From positions 1-44,151 of IMG/VR virus record IMGVR_UViG_3300044832_000163: a DNA stretch of 44,151 bases. One strand, 5' to 3'. Under the pieces are notes generated by a model. That model made no database searches. It was not told where the DNA came from and saw nothing but the letters and a program-made list of their open reading frames with translations. The stretch comes from a virus. Shown piece by piece: positions 33,099 to 39,517 of this stretch (position 1 is the first letter of the stretch; each line of letters starts with the position of its first letter). The translations under genes were made by a program, and so were the position numbers.

Positions 33099-33258
33099 CG
33101 GCAACAGACACCTCCACGCCGCCGCCGAGCGCCGCCAAATCCTTGATCACAGCCCGCAATTGGCCCGCAACCTGCGCCTTCACCGCCACATCCGCACAAT
33201 CGAACGCCGCCAACAGGCCCTCGCGAAGCCGCTCCAAATCGGCCCGCTGGTCACCCAT
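32989..33258 (-). CDS. Putative terminase small subunit
   Basis: 89 residues with helices DLERLREGLLAAFDCADVAV and AQVAGQLRAVIKDLAALGGG and a basic tail (RREARRVGAADRSSAARRGQ). It lies directly between an HNH gene and the large terminase, the usual TerS position, and has the small helical layout. The C-terminal third overlaps the large subunit gene in another frame. No classical HTH is obvious, so the call is from position and size. Confidence 0.65.
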   Translation of the reverse strand: MGDQRADLERLREGLLAAFDCADVAVKAQVAGQLRAVIKDLAALGGGVEVSVADEIAARREARRVGAADRSSAARRGQPRRGGGGNRAS

Positions 33259-33333
33259 GCCGAACCCCCCGACCCCTGTAGAGAGAAACCGGGCGACTGC
33301 TCAATGGGTCGCTCGGCAGCGTTTCTGAACTTT
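33259..33333. other. Short gap between HNH and TerS genes, candidate cos region
   Basis: 75 bp without a gene. HNH, TerS and TerL in a row are typical of cos-type HK97-like phages whose cos site lies close by. No cohesive-end sequence can be identified here. Confidence 0.25.
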
Positions 33334-33621
33334 TCACCATGCTCGTGATTGTTTTCGTGGTGGGGTGTGGCGTCGGCGTCGGGAGCCGTCGCCTGCTCGG
33401 AGGTTGCAGGTGCGATGGGCGAGTCGGGTGTTGTTGCGGTCGCGTGGTGCGCCGCCCATGTTGAGGCTGGTGACGTGTTGGATGGTCGGTCCCCATGGGT
33501 GGGTGCCGGGGAGGGTCTTGTCGACTTGGCCGCCGCATAGGCAGCAGGTGTGTTCTTCGGCGATGACTTGGGCGCGGAGTCTGAGCCAGGGTCGGCCGGT
33601 GCGTCCGGGGCTGCGCGGCAT
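33334..33621 (-). CDS. HNH endonuclease, packaging-associated
   Basis: 95 residues with a compact HNH domain: zinc Cys pair CCLCGG, then TIQHVTSLNMGG, DRNNTRLAHRTCN, the usual order of the HNH metal finger. Such proteins next to terminases in cos phages help cut at cos. The tail is Arg/His-rich. ATG 33621 shares a base with the stop of the upstream small gene; a longer in-frame start at 33660 would read over that gene. Confidence 0.85.
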   Translation of the reverse strand: MPRSPGRTGRPWLRLRAQVIAEEHTCCLCGGQVDKTLPGTHPWGPTIQHVTSLNMGGAPRDRNNTRLAHRTCNLRAGDGSRRRRHTPPRKQSRAW

Positions 33622-33755
33622 CAGCGCTTGGTGATGCGCCAGTACAGGCGACGCCACCATGGTGGGCGTGGTCCGTCGATTAGCCAGGGTGGAACGCCGA
33701 AGGCGTGGGCGACCTGCTCAATGGTGAGGCGACCGTTGTTGTTGTCGGCCATCAT
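33621..33755 (-). CDS. Small HTH-like protein, 44 residues
   Basis: The frame ATG 33755 to TGA 33621 is preceded by AGGGAGG 6 nt before the first ATG. The peptide contains LTIEQVAHAFGVPPWLIDG, which looks like a short helix-turn-helix, and ends in a basic WRRLYWRITKR. Coupled to the HNH gene by a TGATG overlap. Function unknown. Confidence 0.65.
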   Translation of the reverse strand: MMADNNNGRLTIEQVAHAFGVPPWLIDGPRPPWWRRLYWRITKR

Positions 33756-33759
33756 CTCG

Positions 33760-33778
33760 GGCCTCCCTATCAGCGGGG
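33760..33778 (-). repeat. Duplicated ribosome-site element, copy 1
   Basis: On the minus strand CCCCGCTG-AT-AGGGAGGCC precedes the 44-residue gene. The same block with a 4-nt middle occurs at 33968-33988. It holds the Shine-Dalgarno sequence, so a gene-start cassette may have been duplicated. Confidence 0.55.
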
Positions 33779-33788
33779 TGTGCCGCAG

Positions 33789-33962
33789 TCAGTGCACGTT
33801 CGGGTCAGCATCGGTCTGTGTGTCGATGGCGCGGATGGCGGTGTCGATGGTGACGATGGCGCGGATGGCTTGGTTGATCCACGTGTCGAGGACGTCGGGT
33901 GACCAACTGTTGTCGTCGCTGATGTCGATGCGGTGAGGGCCGGTGCGGATCCAGAGTTCCAC
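33789..33962 (-). CDS. Small hypothetical protein, 57 residues
   Basis: GTG 33962 follows GGGAGG with 6-nt spacing. The sequence VELWIRTGPHRIDISDDNSW then VLDTWINQAIRAIVTIDTAI suggests a beta pair and a helix. It is the first gene after the candidate late promoter. Function unknown. Confidence 0.65.
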   Translation of the reverse strand: MELWIRTGPHRIDISDDNSWSPDVLDTWINQAIRAIVTIDTAIRAIDTQTDADPNVH

Positions 33963-33967
33963 GTGTT

Positions 33968-33988
33968 GGCCTCCCTGGTTCAGCGGGG
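33968..33988 (-). repeat. Duplicated ribosome-site element, copy 2
   Basis: CCCCGCTG-AACC-AGGGAGGCC in front of the 57-residue gene, matching the copy at 33760-33778 except for the middle bases. Confidence 0.55.
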
Positions 33989-34034
33989 GGTTGGCAGGGG
34001 TGCGGAGACAACTCGACGCATGTTGCCATCTACC

Positions 34035-34040
34035 AAGATA
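34035..34040 (-). promoter_or_regulatory. Candidate late promoter -10 box
   Basis: TATCTT fits TANNNT and lies in the 110-bp gap before the first small gene of the packaging region. There is no good -35 box. The position suits the late promoter, but the evidence is weak. Confidence 0.3.
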
Positions 34041-34072
34041 GCGACTGTTGCACTTCGGTGTAACGATCCTGG

Positions 34073-34783
34073 TCAGCGGCGCTTTCCGGGCGACTGTTGC
34101 ACGGCGCGGCCCGTCACGGTCAAAATCTCATCAGCCCATGCCGTCAAGTCGGCTTGTACTGCCTTGCCGTCGACGAACTCAAGCATCTTCGGCGTGACCT
34201 TGCTTTCATCACCACTCTCTTCCCGCGCCCGGCGAAGGAGGTTGCCGATGATCGAATCGCACTCGCTGATGTACTTGGCGATGAACTGCAGCTTGTCCGC
34301 TGTCATTCCGTCGGGTAGGTCCATCATCGCTCCTTGCAGTTCGTACCGTCGCCACCGGTAGCGCCATATCTCAGCCCTTCGCCAGTTGCATGGCTGACAG
34401 GACGGGACGAGGTTCGACAAGTCGTTGTTGAGTCTGTCGCCGTCGAGGTGGTCGACAACAAGCAGATGCGGGCAACGAGACGACGGCTTTTCTTTGCTCC
34501 AGTTGATTGCAAGCCCGCACCAGTGGCATAGGTGTGGGCCATAGCCGATGGCGTCAAAGAGGACGACTCGGTGTTCCAGCACATCGCCCGACGATCCGCT
34601 GAGGATGTGGCCGGTGCGGCGGACTTGTCGGTAGCCGGTCTTGGTGATGCTGCCGTTGCCGGTGCGCGGTTGAAGCGGTTCGTCGGATCGGGTCGATCCG
34701 CTGAGGCGTTGCCGCTCGTAATGAGCCCCACAGAGGCCGCGCGTCTTGGCTGGCCGGTCGCATACCGACACTTCGCATACCAC
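34073..34783 (-). CDS. HNH homing-endonuclease-like protein
   Basis: 236 residues from GTG 34783, 2 nt after the upstream stop. The N-terminus has a zinc knuckle (CEVSVCDRPAKTRGLCGAHY), then an AP2-like or linker region (TKTGYRQVRRTGH, EHRVVLFDAIG), and an HNH core (CHWCGLAINW, VVDHLDGDRLNN, DLSNLVPSCQPCNW). The C-terminal 80 residues are helical. This combination is typical of free-standing phage homing endonucleases. Base composition looks clearly less GC-rich than the neighbours, suggesting recent transfer. Confidence 0.82.
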   Translation of the reverse strand: MVCEVSVCDRPAKTRGLCGAHYERQRLSGSTRSDEPLQPRTGNGSITKTGYRQVRRTGHILSGSSGDVLEHRVVLFDAIGYGPHLCHWCGLAINWSKEKPSSRCPHLLVVDHLDGDRLNNDLSNLVPSCQPCNWRRAEIWRYRWRRYELQGAMMDLPDGMTADKLQFIAKYISECDSIIGNLLRRAREESGDESKVTPKMLEFVDGKAVQADLTAWADEILTVTGRAVQQSPGKRR

Positions 34784-34785
34784 TT

Positions 34786-35265
34786 TTATCCAGCTTCGTC
34801 CTTTCTCATGGCTCGCCAGCGGCGGTAATAGCACGAGTCCGCGTGATAGGGCTTGCCGTTGATGCGCCTGACTTTGGGTGCCGGGTCGCCGCAGTCGGTG
34901 CAGACCTCGACAGTGTTCTCCCTTTGCTGGGCTTTGGCCTTTTCGTCGTCGGTCATGGGCAGGAGCCGCATGAGGTCGCTGTAGGTGTTGGTGAGGTGGG
35001 CGACGGTTTCGGACCAGTGGGCGAGCCAGTCGTTGGCTTGTTCGCCGGGTCCGATGGTGGCGAGGGCTTGGGCTTCGACGAGGGTGTTTTCGCCGTTGCC
35101 GCCGCCGCCGGTGGTCGTGGGTGGGTAGCCGGCGGCCATGTCGTCGGCTTGGCGGAGGATGGTGTCCCAGTGGTCGAGGCAGGTGTTGATGTAGCGGTGG
35201 AGGTCGTCGCGGAGTTTGCGGCGTTGGTCGACGGTGTCGGGCGGTTTCCGCATGGGGCGGGCCAT
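34786..35265 (-). CDS. Hypothetical protein with C-terminal zinc knuckle
   Basis: 159 residues: a helical N-terminus (VDQRRKLRDDLHRYINTCLD), a Gly-rich middle, another helix (NDWLAHWSETVAHLTNTYSD) and a C-terminal CTDCGDPAP ... HADSCYYRRWR that may bind zinc. ATG 35265 shares one base with the upstream stop. Function unknown; a regulator of late functions is possible by position. Confidence 0.7.
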   Translation of the reverse strand: MARPMRKPPDTVDQRRKLRDDLHRYINTCLDHWDTILRQADDMAAGYPPTTTGGGGNGENTLVEAQALATIGPGEQANDWLAHWSETVAHLTNTYSDLMRLLPMTDDEKAKAQQRENTVEVCTDCGDPAPKVRRINGKPYHADSCYYRRWRAMRKDEAG

Positions 35266-35765
35266 CAGCGGAGCTTGCGCCGATCTTCTTCGTTGACCTC
35301 CACCTTCCCGCCCTGCGTCCTCGCCCTGGCGATCGTCGATGACGCCACGACGTACGACGACTTGATGCCGTTCGCCGAATCCATGGTCGCGTAACTGGTC
35401 TGGGCCGCGAACCCAGCCGCTGCCGCTTGCAGCATCGCCTCCTGGCTGGTGCCCATGAACATGAACTCCCACCCGTACGTGCTCGTCTGCTCGTCGATCA
35501 CCGTCCGGAGGCCGCGAGTACACGGCGACATGTTGCAGTAGATGCGGGCGGGCCGCTCGTGGTCGTGGTTCGGATGGATTCGGCCGGGAGCGTCCGGTGG
35601 CCATGCCTCCCAGTCACCGACCACGTGCTTCTCGCTAATCGGGTGCTTGCTGGCGTGGATCGCCAACGGGCCGCGGTGCGACGTCGACCATGAGCGCGTC
35701 TCGATCGTCTTCACCCCGAGCGCCACCAACGACGCCCACGGCTGCCACAACGTCAAGGCTTTCAC
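35265..35765 (-). CDS. ASCH-domain N-terminus joined to a VWA-like C-terminus (possible fusion)
   Basis: 166 residues. Residues 1-45 (KALTLWQPWASLVALGVKTI, then ETRSWSTSHRGPLAIHASK) are a clear ASCH/PUA-like domain start, a fold linked to RNA or modified-base binding. The usual C-terminal strands are missing after about residue 60. Instead the chain reads YGWEFMFMGTSQEAMLQAAA and SSYVVASSTIARAR, which resembles the last part of phage-encoded VWA-type proteins. This may be a deletion fusion of two genes. The second match is from memory and is less certain. AAAGGAG precedes GTG 35765. Confidence 0.65.
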   Translation of the reverse strand: MKALTLWQPWASLVALGVKTIETRSWSTSHRGPLAIHASKHPISEKHVVGDWEAWPPDAPGRIHPNHDHERPARIYCNMSPCTRGLRTVIDEQTSTYGWEFMFMGTSQEAMLQAAAAGFAAQTSYATMDSANGIKSSYVVASSTIARARTQGGKVEVNEEDRRKLR

Positions 35766-35959
35766 GCTGCTCCTTTCGCTGGTCGGACGGCGCCGCGGGC
35801 TCGGACGAGCATCCATCCGCATCGTGGGCAGACGGCGCATTCGGTGCGGACCGTTTCGAGTGCCGGCTGGTCCCATTCGACGGTTGCGAGCGGGCCGGTG
35901 CAGTCGGGGCACACGCCGGCCGACAGACACGCCACCGTCACCGGGACCGCCAGGGTCAT
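35762..35959 (-). CDS. Small zinc-ribbon protein
   Basis: 65 residues with CPDC and CPRCGW about 28 residues apart, a typical zinc ribbon pattern, and a basic end. It overlaps both neighbours by 4 nt. Possibly nucleic-acid binding. Confidence 0.7.
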   Translation of the reverse strand: MTLAVPVTVACLSAGVCPDCTGPLATVEWDQPALETVRTECAVCPRCGWMLVRARGAVRPAKGAA

Positions 35960-36174
35960 GGTTCGCCTCGTGCGAGTTCGCCGCGTAGCAGGACACGGAC
36001 GTTGTTGGCGAGCGCACGATCAATGACAACGAGCGTCTCAGTGAGCCGCGAGACGACGGTGTGGCAGCCGATCGGACGCCGCGCCGTTTCGCGCAAGGCG
36101 TAGCCGAGCGCGTGTTCGAGCGAGCCGTACGTGCGGACGTGGTCTGATGCGACGTTCACCCGATACGGCCTCAC
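35956..36174 (-). CDS. Small hypothetical protein
   Basis: 72 residues from GTG 36174 (GTGA overlap). It contains YGSLEHALGYALRETARRP and a C-terminal helix (ETLVVIDRALANNVRVLLRG). It looks like a compact alpha/beta domain. Function unknown. Confidence 0.65.
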   Translation of the reverse strand: MRPYRVNVASDHVRTYGSLEHALGYALRETARRPIGCHTVVSRLTETLVVIDRALANNVRVLLRGELARGEP

Positions 36175-36944
36175 GCTGACACCGACAACGGGAACTCGCG
36201 GCGCCGCGCCCACTCGGGCCACGTCGACCAGTCGGCACCGTGGCCGTCCGGGCAGCCCCACTCGCGGCCGAGCACCTTCCCCGCCTGCTTCACGAACACC
36301 GCAACACCGGCCGTGTCGCAGCGTTCGACGATGTCCCGCGCCCACTCCGGGTCCATCGGCCGCGCCCCCGGACCCGACTCGCCGCCGATGATGCACCAGT
36401 CGATGCCGGTCAGATCAAGCGACGGGAGCGGCCCGATCAGCGGCTCGCAGCTGAGGAAGCGGACCGCGGCGGGCGTGGCCCGCAGATGGTCAGCGCGGAA
36501 CGTGTAGCGGTCGTTCTCGATCGACGTGCCCAACCAGACGTTGCGCTGGTATCCGGGCCATCCTTTCGCTTCGTCGACCACGAAGTTCGCCGGCATCCAT
36601 TGGGCCATTCGCTGCTGTCGTTTCGTGAGCACTTGGTAGGTGTGCCGTTGGGTGCTGCCCATCACCTGAAAGACGCGAGAGATGAACCGGTCGGGCACGT
36701 CGGGGTGGAACAGGTCGCTCAGCGAGTTGACGAACACTCGCCGCGGCTTCCGCCAATGCAGCGGCTTGTCCAGCCGGTCGGGGTGCAGCCGGACGCCCAT
36801 CTTGCCGTGCTCGTCGAACCGGCGGCCCTCGACGCGGAACGGGATCGTCCGTTCGATGTAGCAGTTGTCGCAGCCGGGCGACACGCGGTCGCAGCCGGTC
36901 GTTGGGTTCCACGTCTCGTCGGTCCAGCCGATTTCAGTGGGCAT
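36171..36944 (-). CDS. Phage Gp37/Gp68 family protein (DUF5131)
   Basis: 257 residues matching the family along its whole length: IGWTDETWNPTTGCDRVSPG with CDNCY, FVNSLSDLFHPDVPDRFI, YQVLTKRQQRMAQWM, NVWLGTSIEN, RFLSCEPLIGPL, and IIGGESGPGARPMDPEWARD. The family is widespread in phages; the Cys-rich start resembles a metal cluster or radical-SAM type site, but the reaction is not established. AAGGAG lies 7 nt before ATG 36944. Confidence 0.9.
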   Translation of the reverse strand: MPTEIGWTDETWNPTTGCDRVSPGCDNCYIERTIPFRVEGRRFDEHGKMGVRLHPDRLDKPLHWRKPRRVFVNSLSDLFHPDVPDRFISRVFQVMGSTQRHTYQVLTKRQQRMAQWMPANFVVDEAKGWPGYQRNVWLGTSIENDRYTFRADHLRATPAAVRFLSCEPLIGPLPSLDLTGIDWCIIGGESGPGARPMDPEWARDIVERCDTAGVAVFVKQAGKVLGREWGCPDGHGADWSTWPEWARRREFPLSVSA

Positions 36945-37137
36945 CAGGATCTCCTTCGCGCCTCTTGACCTTCGCCAACTTCGCCACGGCGTCGCGCACG
37001 ATCGGCACCATGTCGATCGGCTCCGCGTCGCCGACGTACGCGACCGGCTCCGCTTCGTGGCCAACGTGCGGGTGCAGGCCGCAGTCGCAACGGAGTGCCC
37101 ACACCAGCCCGTCCGGATCGGTGACCGTGCCGCTCAT
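36934..37137 (-). CDS. Small hypothetical protein with CDC motif
   Basis: 67 residues from ATG 37137 with LVWALRCDCGLHPHVGHEAE and a basic helical end (DAVAKLAKVKRRE). A longer form from ATG 37233 is in frame, but its extra 32 residues look non-coding. Overlaps the Gp37/Gp68-like start by 11 nt. Function unknown. Confidence 0.55.
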   Translation of the reverse strand: MSGTVTDPDGLVWALRCDCGLHPHVGHEAEPVAYVGDAEPIDMVPIVRDAVAKLAKVKRREGDPDAH

Positions 37138-37278
37138 CGCGCCCAACCGCCCGACGTTGACCGTCGCTCGCACTGACCGTCGAACACCGCCCACACGTCG
37201 GCTAGGTGTGCCATCTGGTGAGGTTGTTCCCATCAGTACTTGGAGAGGTTGTTCTCAGTAGGGGCATGGGCCTTCCTC

Positions 37279-37294
37279 TGGTAACTAGGTTCAC
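37279..37294 (+). repeat. Near repeat of the promoter/operator element
   Basis: TGGTAACTAGGTTCAC at 37279-37294 matches TGGTAACTTGGTTTAC at 37325-37340 with two mismatches. It may be an auxiliary operator. Confidence 0.6.
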
Positions 37295-37303
37295 GATTGG
37301 GTG

Positions 37304-37340
37304 TTGACTGAGTTACCGCACTGGTGGTAACTTGGTTTAC
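37304..37340 (+). promoter_or_regulatory. Strong leaderless promoter with palindromic operator
   Basis: The -35 TTGACT (37304-37309), an 18-bp spacer, and -10 TAACTT (37328-37333) are followed by 7 nt and then ATG 37341. A perfect inverted repeat AGTTACC-N8-GGTAACT (37311-37332) covers spacer and -10, so a dimeric repressor could block it. A further half-site copy lies at 37280-37286, within a 16-bp near repeat. Confidence 0.75.
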
Positions 37341-37562
37341 ATGACGACGACAGCAGTGGAGACCAGGACCAGCGTCAGCCTCACCGTTGAGCAGGCGAAC
37401 GCTGCGACCATTGCCATCGCCAAGGTCATCTGCGCCTCGGACATCGAGGACAGCGACACTTGGCATGGCGGCATCGGCACCGACCTCTGCGAGTTCTGCG
37501 AGGCGCTGGTCATCATGCGGGCGGCGGCGGGCCACTCGGCGAAGGACTGCCTCCGACCGTGA
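37341..37562 (+). CDS. First gene of the plus-strand moron: small hypothetical protein
   Basis: 73 residues. The Thr-rich start (TTTAVETRTSVSLTVEQANA) leads to a helix and a Cys pair (DLCEFCEAL). The ATG at 37341 sits 7 nt after a TAACTT -10 box, so the message is probably leaderless. The stop overlaps the next start (GTGA). Strong own promoter inside the oppositely oriented early region marks it as an independently expressed gene. Function unknown. Confidence 0.75.
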   Translation: MTTTAVETRTSVSLTVEQANAATIAIAKVICASDIEDSDTWHGGIGTDLCEFCEALVIMRAAAGHSAKDCLRP

Positions 37563-37744
37563 TTCGTCAGCGCACCACCCTCGAGCACTCCCGGTGCGAC
37601 TCGTGCACCGAGGACAACGAGACGACCATCGTGACGCTGGCGATCGGCTACAACCCGAACGCCGCTCAAATCCTCCGGCTGTGCCACCACTGCATCGAGA
37701 CGGAGCTGCTTCCGGCAGCAGCACCTTGGGCGTTGAAGTCATGA
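37559..37744 (+). CDS. Small zinc-binding-like protein of the plus-strand operon
   Basis: 61 residues from GTG 37559, overlapping the previous stop. It carries CDSC near residue 13 and CHHC near residue 44, a four-Cys zinc site around a short beta segment (TTIVTLAIGYNPNAAQILRL). Resembles proteins in actinophages and hosts of unknown role. Confidence 0.72.
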   Translation: MIRQRTTLEHSRCDSCTEDNETTIVTLAIGYNPNAAQILRLCHHCIETELLPAAAPWALKS

Positions 37745-37986
37745 GGGTCGCCGACCTCATGCCCGGCAACATCGTCAGCATCGAAGGCATCGGCAGCGCG
37801 ACCTTCGTCGCCCACACCGAGCACCCTCTCTGGCCGCACCTACGCCTCGTCATCTGGAAACTGGACGACGGCACTTGGAGCCACGACGCCCTCGACGCCC
37901 GCCAAGAGGTTGGGACAGTCAACCCGTGGGATGAACCCACCGAACGGATAGACAACTTGCGACGAGCCCTGCTGGGAAGGGCGTGA
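37741..37986 (+). CDS. Small beta-rich hypothetical protein of the plus-strand operon
   Basis: 81 residues beginning MRVADLMPGNIVSIEGIGSA, followed by EHPLWPHLRLVIWKLDDGTW and DALDARQEVGTV. The alternating pattern suggests a small barrel, with a helical end. ATG 37741 overlaps the previous stop. Function unknown. Confidence 0.75.
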   Translation: MRVADLMPGNIVSIEGIGSATFVAHTEHPLWPHLRLVIWKLDDGTWSHDALDARQEVGTVNPWDEPTERIDNLRRALLGRA

Positions 37987-38252
37987 CGACGATGGGCACC
38001 GCCACTGACCTGCCCATTAGCTTCGACCAGATGGACCCGGACATCGCACGGCGTCTTCGGGCCATCGACAAGCGCCTCAGCGAGCTTGACGCCGAGCGGG
38101 CCAACCTCATCCTCCAGGCCCGCCACGACGGAGCCTCCCTCCGGGAGATCGCCGAGGTCGCCGGCATGAGCCACGTCGGCATCAAGAAACTGATCGCTCG
38201 CCACCTGCACCCACGGGCATACGAGGAGATTGACCGGGACGAGATCGAGTAG
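37983..38252 (+). CDS. Small HTH protein with coiled coil, plus-strand operon
   Basis: 89 residues from GTG 37983 (ATG 37992 is possible). A helical hairpin (AIDKRLSELDAERANLILQA) precedes a helix-turn-helix-like segment (GASLREIAEVAGMSHVGIKK, residues 50-69). This layout fits a small DNA-binding regulator that could bind the palindrome at the operon promoter, an inference from position. Confidence 0.72.
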   Translation: MTTMGTATDLPISFDQMDPDIARRLRAIDKRLSELDAERANLILQARHDGASLREIAEVAGMSHVGIKKLIARHLHPRAYEEIDRDEIE

Positions 38253-38258
38253 GCGTGG

Positions 38259-38465
38259 GTGGGCCATGGCAACGCTCCACTCACACCGGAAGGGCGGCGG
38301 CGTCTCATCGACCGGATCGAAGAAGGACGGCCGATCAGCCACGTCGCCGACGAGGCTGGTGTGTCCCGCAAACGGCTGGGCATCTGGTATCGCCGCTGGC
38401 AGAAGGAAGGCGACGCCGGCCTTGAGGACCGCTCCAGCCGCCCTATCCGCAGCCCCAACCTGCTG
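38259..38465 (+). pseudogene. IS481-family transposase N-terminal fragment
   Basis: About 69 residues that match the N-terminal HTH domain of IS481-type transposases: NAPLTPEGRRRLIDRIEEGR, HVADEAGVSRKRLGIWYRRW, EGDAGLEDRSSRPIRSP. The catalytic DDE domain is absent and after about 38465 the frame no longer looks coding; it continues open as a shadow of the minus-strand gene. It may be a remnant of an insertion or a captured DNA-binding domain. Confidence 0.75.
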
Positions 38466-38567
38466 CCCGACCACATCGTTGCAGGCCGGGCAGAAGACGA
38501 CCGCGACCTTGTGAGCGATCCCGGTCAACGCCCGTTCGCCCGGCTGGCCGCAGAACGGGCACGTCAC
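38440..38567 (-). pseudogene. Truncated zinc-ribbon protein gene meeting the transposase fragment
   Basis: From GTG 38567 (GTGA overlap with the upstream gene) the frame reads TCPFCGQPGERALTGIAHKV, then FCPACNDVVGQ, a four-Cys zinc ribbon. After about 45 residues it runs into the antisense of the IS481 fragment, staying open as a shadow. The original 3' end was probably lost at the junction near 38440-38465. Confidence 0.55.
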
Positions 38568-39517
38568 GACGCCCGCTTGATGCTCGGCAACGGTGGGATC
38601 ACGATTCCGTCGCGGGCCGCCCATTGCTCCATCGTGCGCACCAGGAACCGCGGATTCCCGACCCGGGTCTTGAGGTTCTTCGCGCACCAGCCGAGACATT
38701 CCTCGATCCGTCGAGCGTCCAAATGCCGCCGCAGATGGGCCACGACGATGACGGCATCAGGTCGGATCCGATCGGGATGCGACGAGCAGATCGCCAGCAC
38801 CAGGTCGACGAGGTAGTCCGGGGTTTCGTCTTGTGGCGTAGCCACGTCCTCCGCTTCCACCGGGTCCGGCTCGGCCCCGTCCGTGCCGTCAGCGGCGCTC
38901 GCTGCGGTGGGGGTTACGAGTTCGGGTTCCAGTGGTGGTTCCGGTTGGGGAGAAGGTTCAGATTCAGGTTGAGGTTCAAAACCACTTACAACAGACTCTC
39001 TTGAACCATAACCCTGGGTCGGATCGACGCCTTTGCCGTTGGGATGCGGTACCCCTTCGGCCGACCCTTCCGGTAAGGGTTCGGCCTTCGGGGGTGGCTT
39101 GCCGAAGGGATCGCTCATCCCCGAACGGTGATCCTCGGGCACCGAGCGGTAGACGGCCTGCTTGATCCGCTGCGACCGGACCGTCTCGTAGCTCGCCTTC
39201 ATGGCCTTCTCGACGTTCGGTTGGGCGAGCACGTTGTTGTGCTTGATGAACGACTTGACCCACAGTTCCTCGGTGAGCGGGTCGAGGATGACGAACTTGT
39301 GCTTTTCGAGTTCCTTCACGTCGCGGCGGATCTTGGTGGCGGTGTTGTTGGTGGCGAGCGCCGACCAGCTCACCGGCATGAAGGGGACGACGCCGCAGTA
39401 GGTCATGTTCGGTTGGCTGTTGGCGACGAAGTAGAGGCGTTGGGCGCCTTCGGTGAGCGCCACGAATTGCGGGTCGTTCCAGATGGAGACGAGCAGGGGG
39501 GCGTAGGTGCGTGCCAT
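38564..39517 (-). CDS. Replication initiator-like protein
   Basis: 317 residues. The N-terminal 115 residues (RTYAPLLVSIWNDPQFVALT, EGAQRLYFVANSQPN, TKIRRDVKELEKHKFVILDP, LWVKSFIKHNNVLAQPN) match the winged-helix N-terminal domain seen in phage replication initiators of actinobacteria. A long acidic, Pro-rich linker follows (about 135-240), then a helical C-terminal domain (PDYLVDLVLAICSSH ... TMEQWAARDG), perhaps for helicase loading. The origin may lie in or near this gene. ATG 39517 shares a base with the upstream stop. Confidence 0.75.
   Translation of the reverse strand: MARTYAPLLVSIWNDPQFVALTEGAQRLYFVANSQPNMTYCGVVPFMPVSWSALATNNTATKIRRDVKELEKHKFVILDPLTEELWVKSFIKHNNVLAQPNVEKAMKASYETVRSQRIKQAVYRSVPEDHRSGMSDPFGKPPPKAEPLPEGSAEGVPHPNGKGVDPTQGYGSRESVVSGFEPQPESEPSPQPEPPLEPELVTPTAASAADGTDGAEPDPVEAEDVATPQDETPDYLVDLVLAICSSHPDRIRPDAVIVVAHLRRHLDARRIEECLGWCAKNLKTRVGNPRFLVRTMEQWAARDGIVIPPLPSIKRAS

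Noticed and set aside
33770-34030. Two 13-codon frames ending in PTPR and GTPR before the small packaging genes
   Set aside because: Too short and without independent ribosome sites; only their shared stop/ribosome block is noted as a repeat.
37202-37267. 21-codon minus-strand frame with GAGGAAGG upstream
   Set aside because: The ribosome-like site is only 3 nt from the ATG and the peptide has no distinctive feature; mentioned only as a possible leader.
37233-38440. Minus-strand continuation of the frame from 38567
   Set aside because: Beyond the first 45 residues it lies antisense to four well-supported small plus-strand genes and loses coding character.
38259-38816. Full-length transposase at the IS481-like fragment
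   Set aside because: Only the N-terminal HTH part matches; no DDE domain or inverted repeats were seen.
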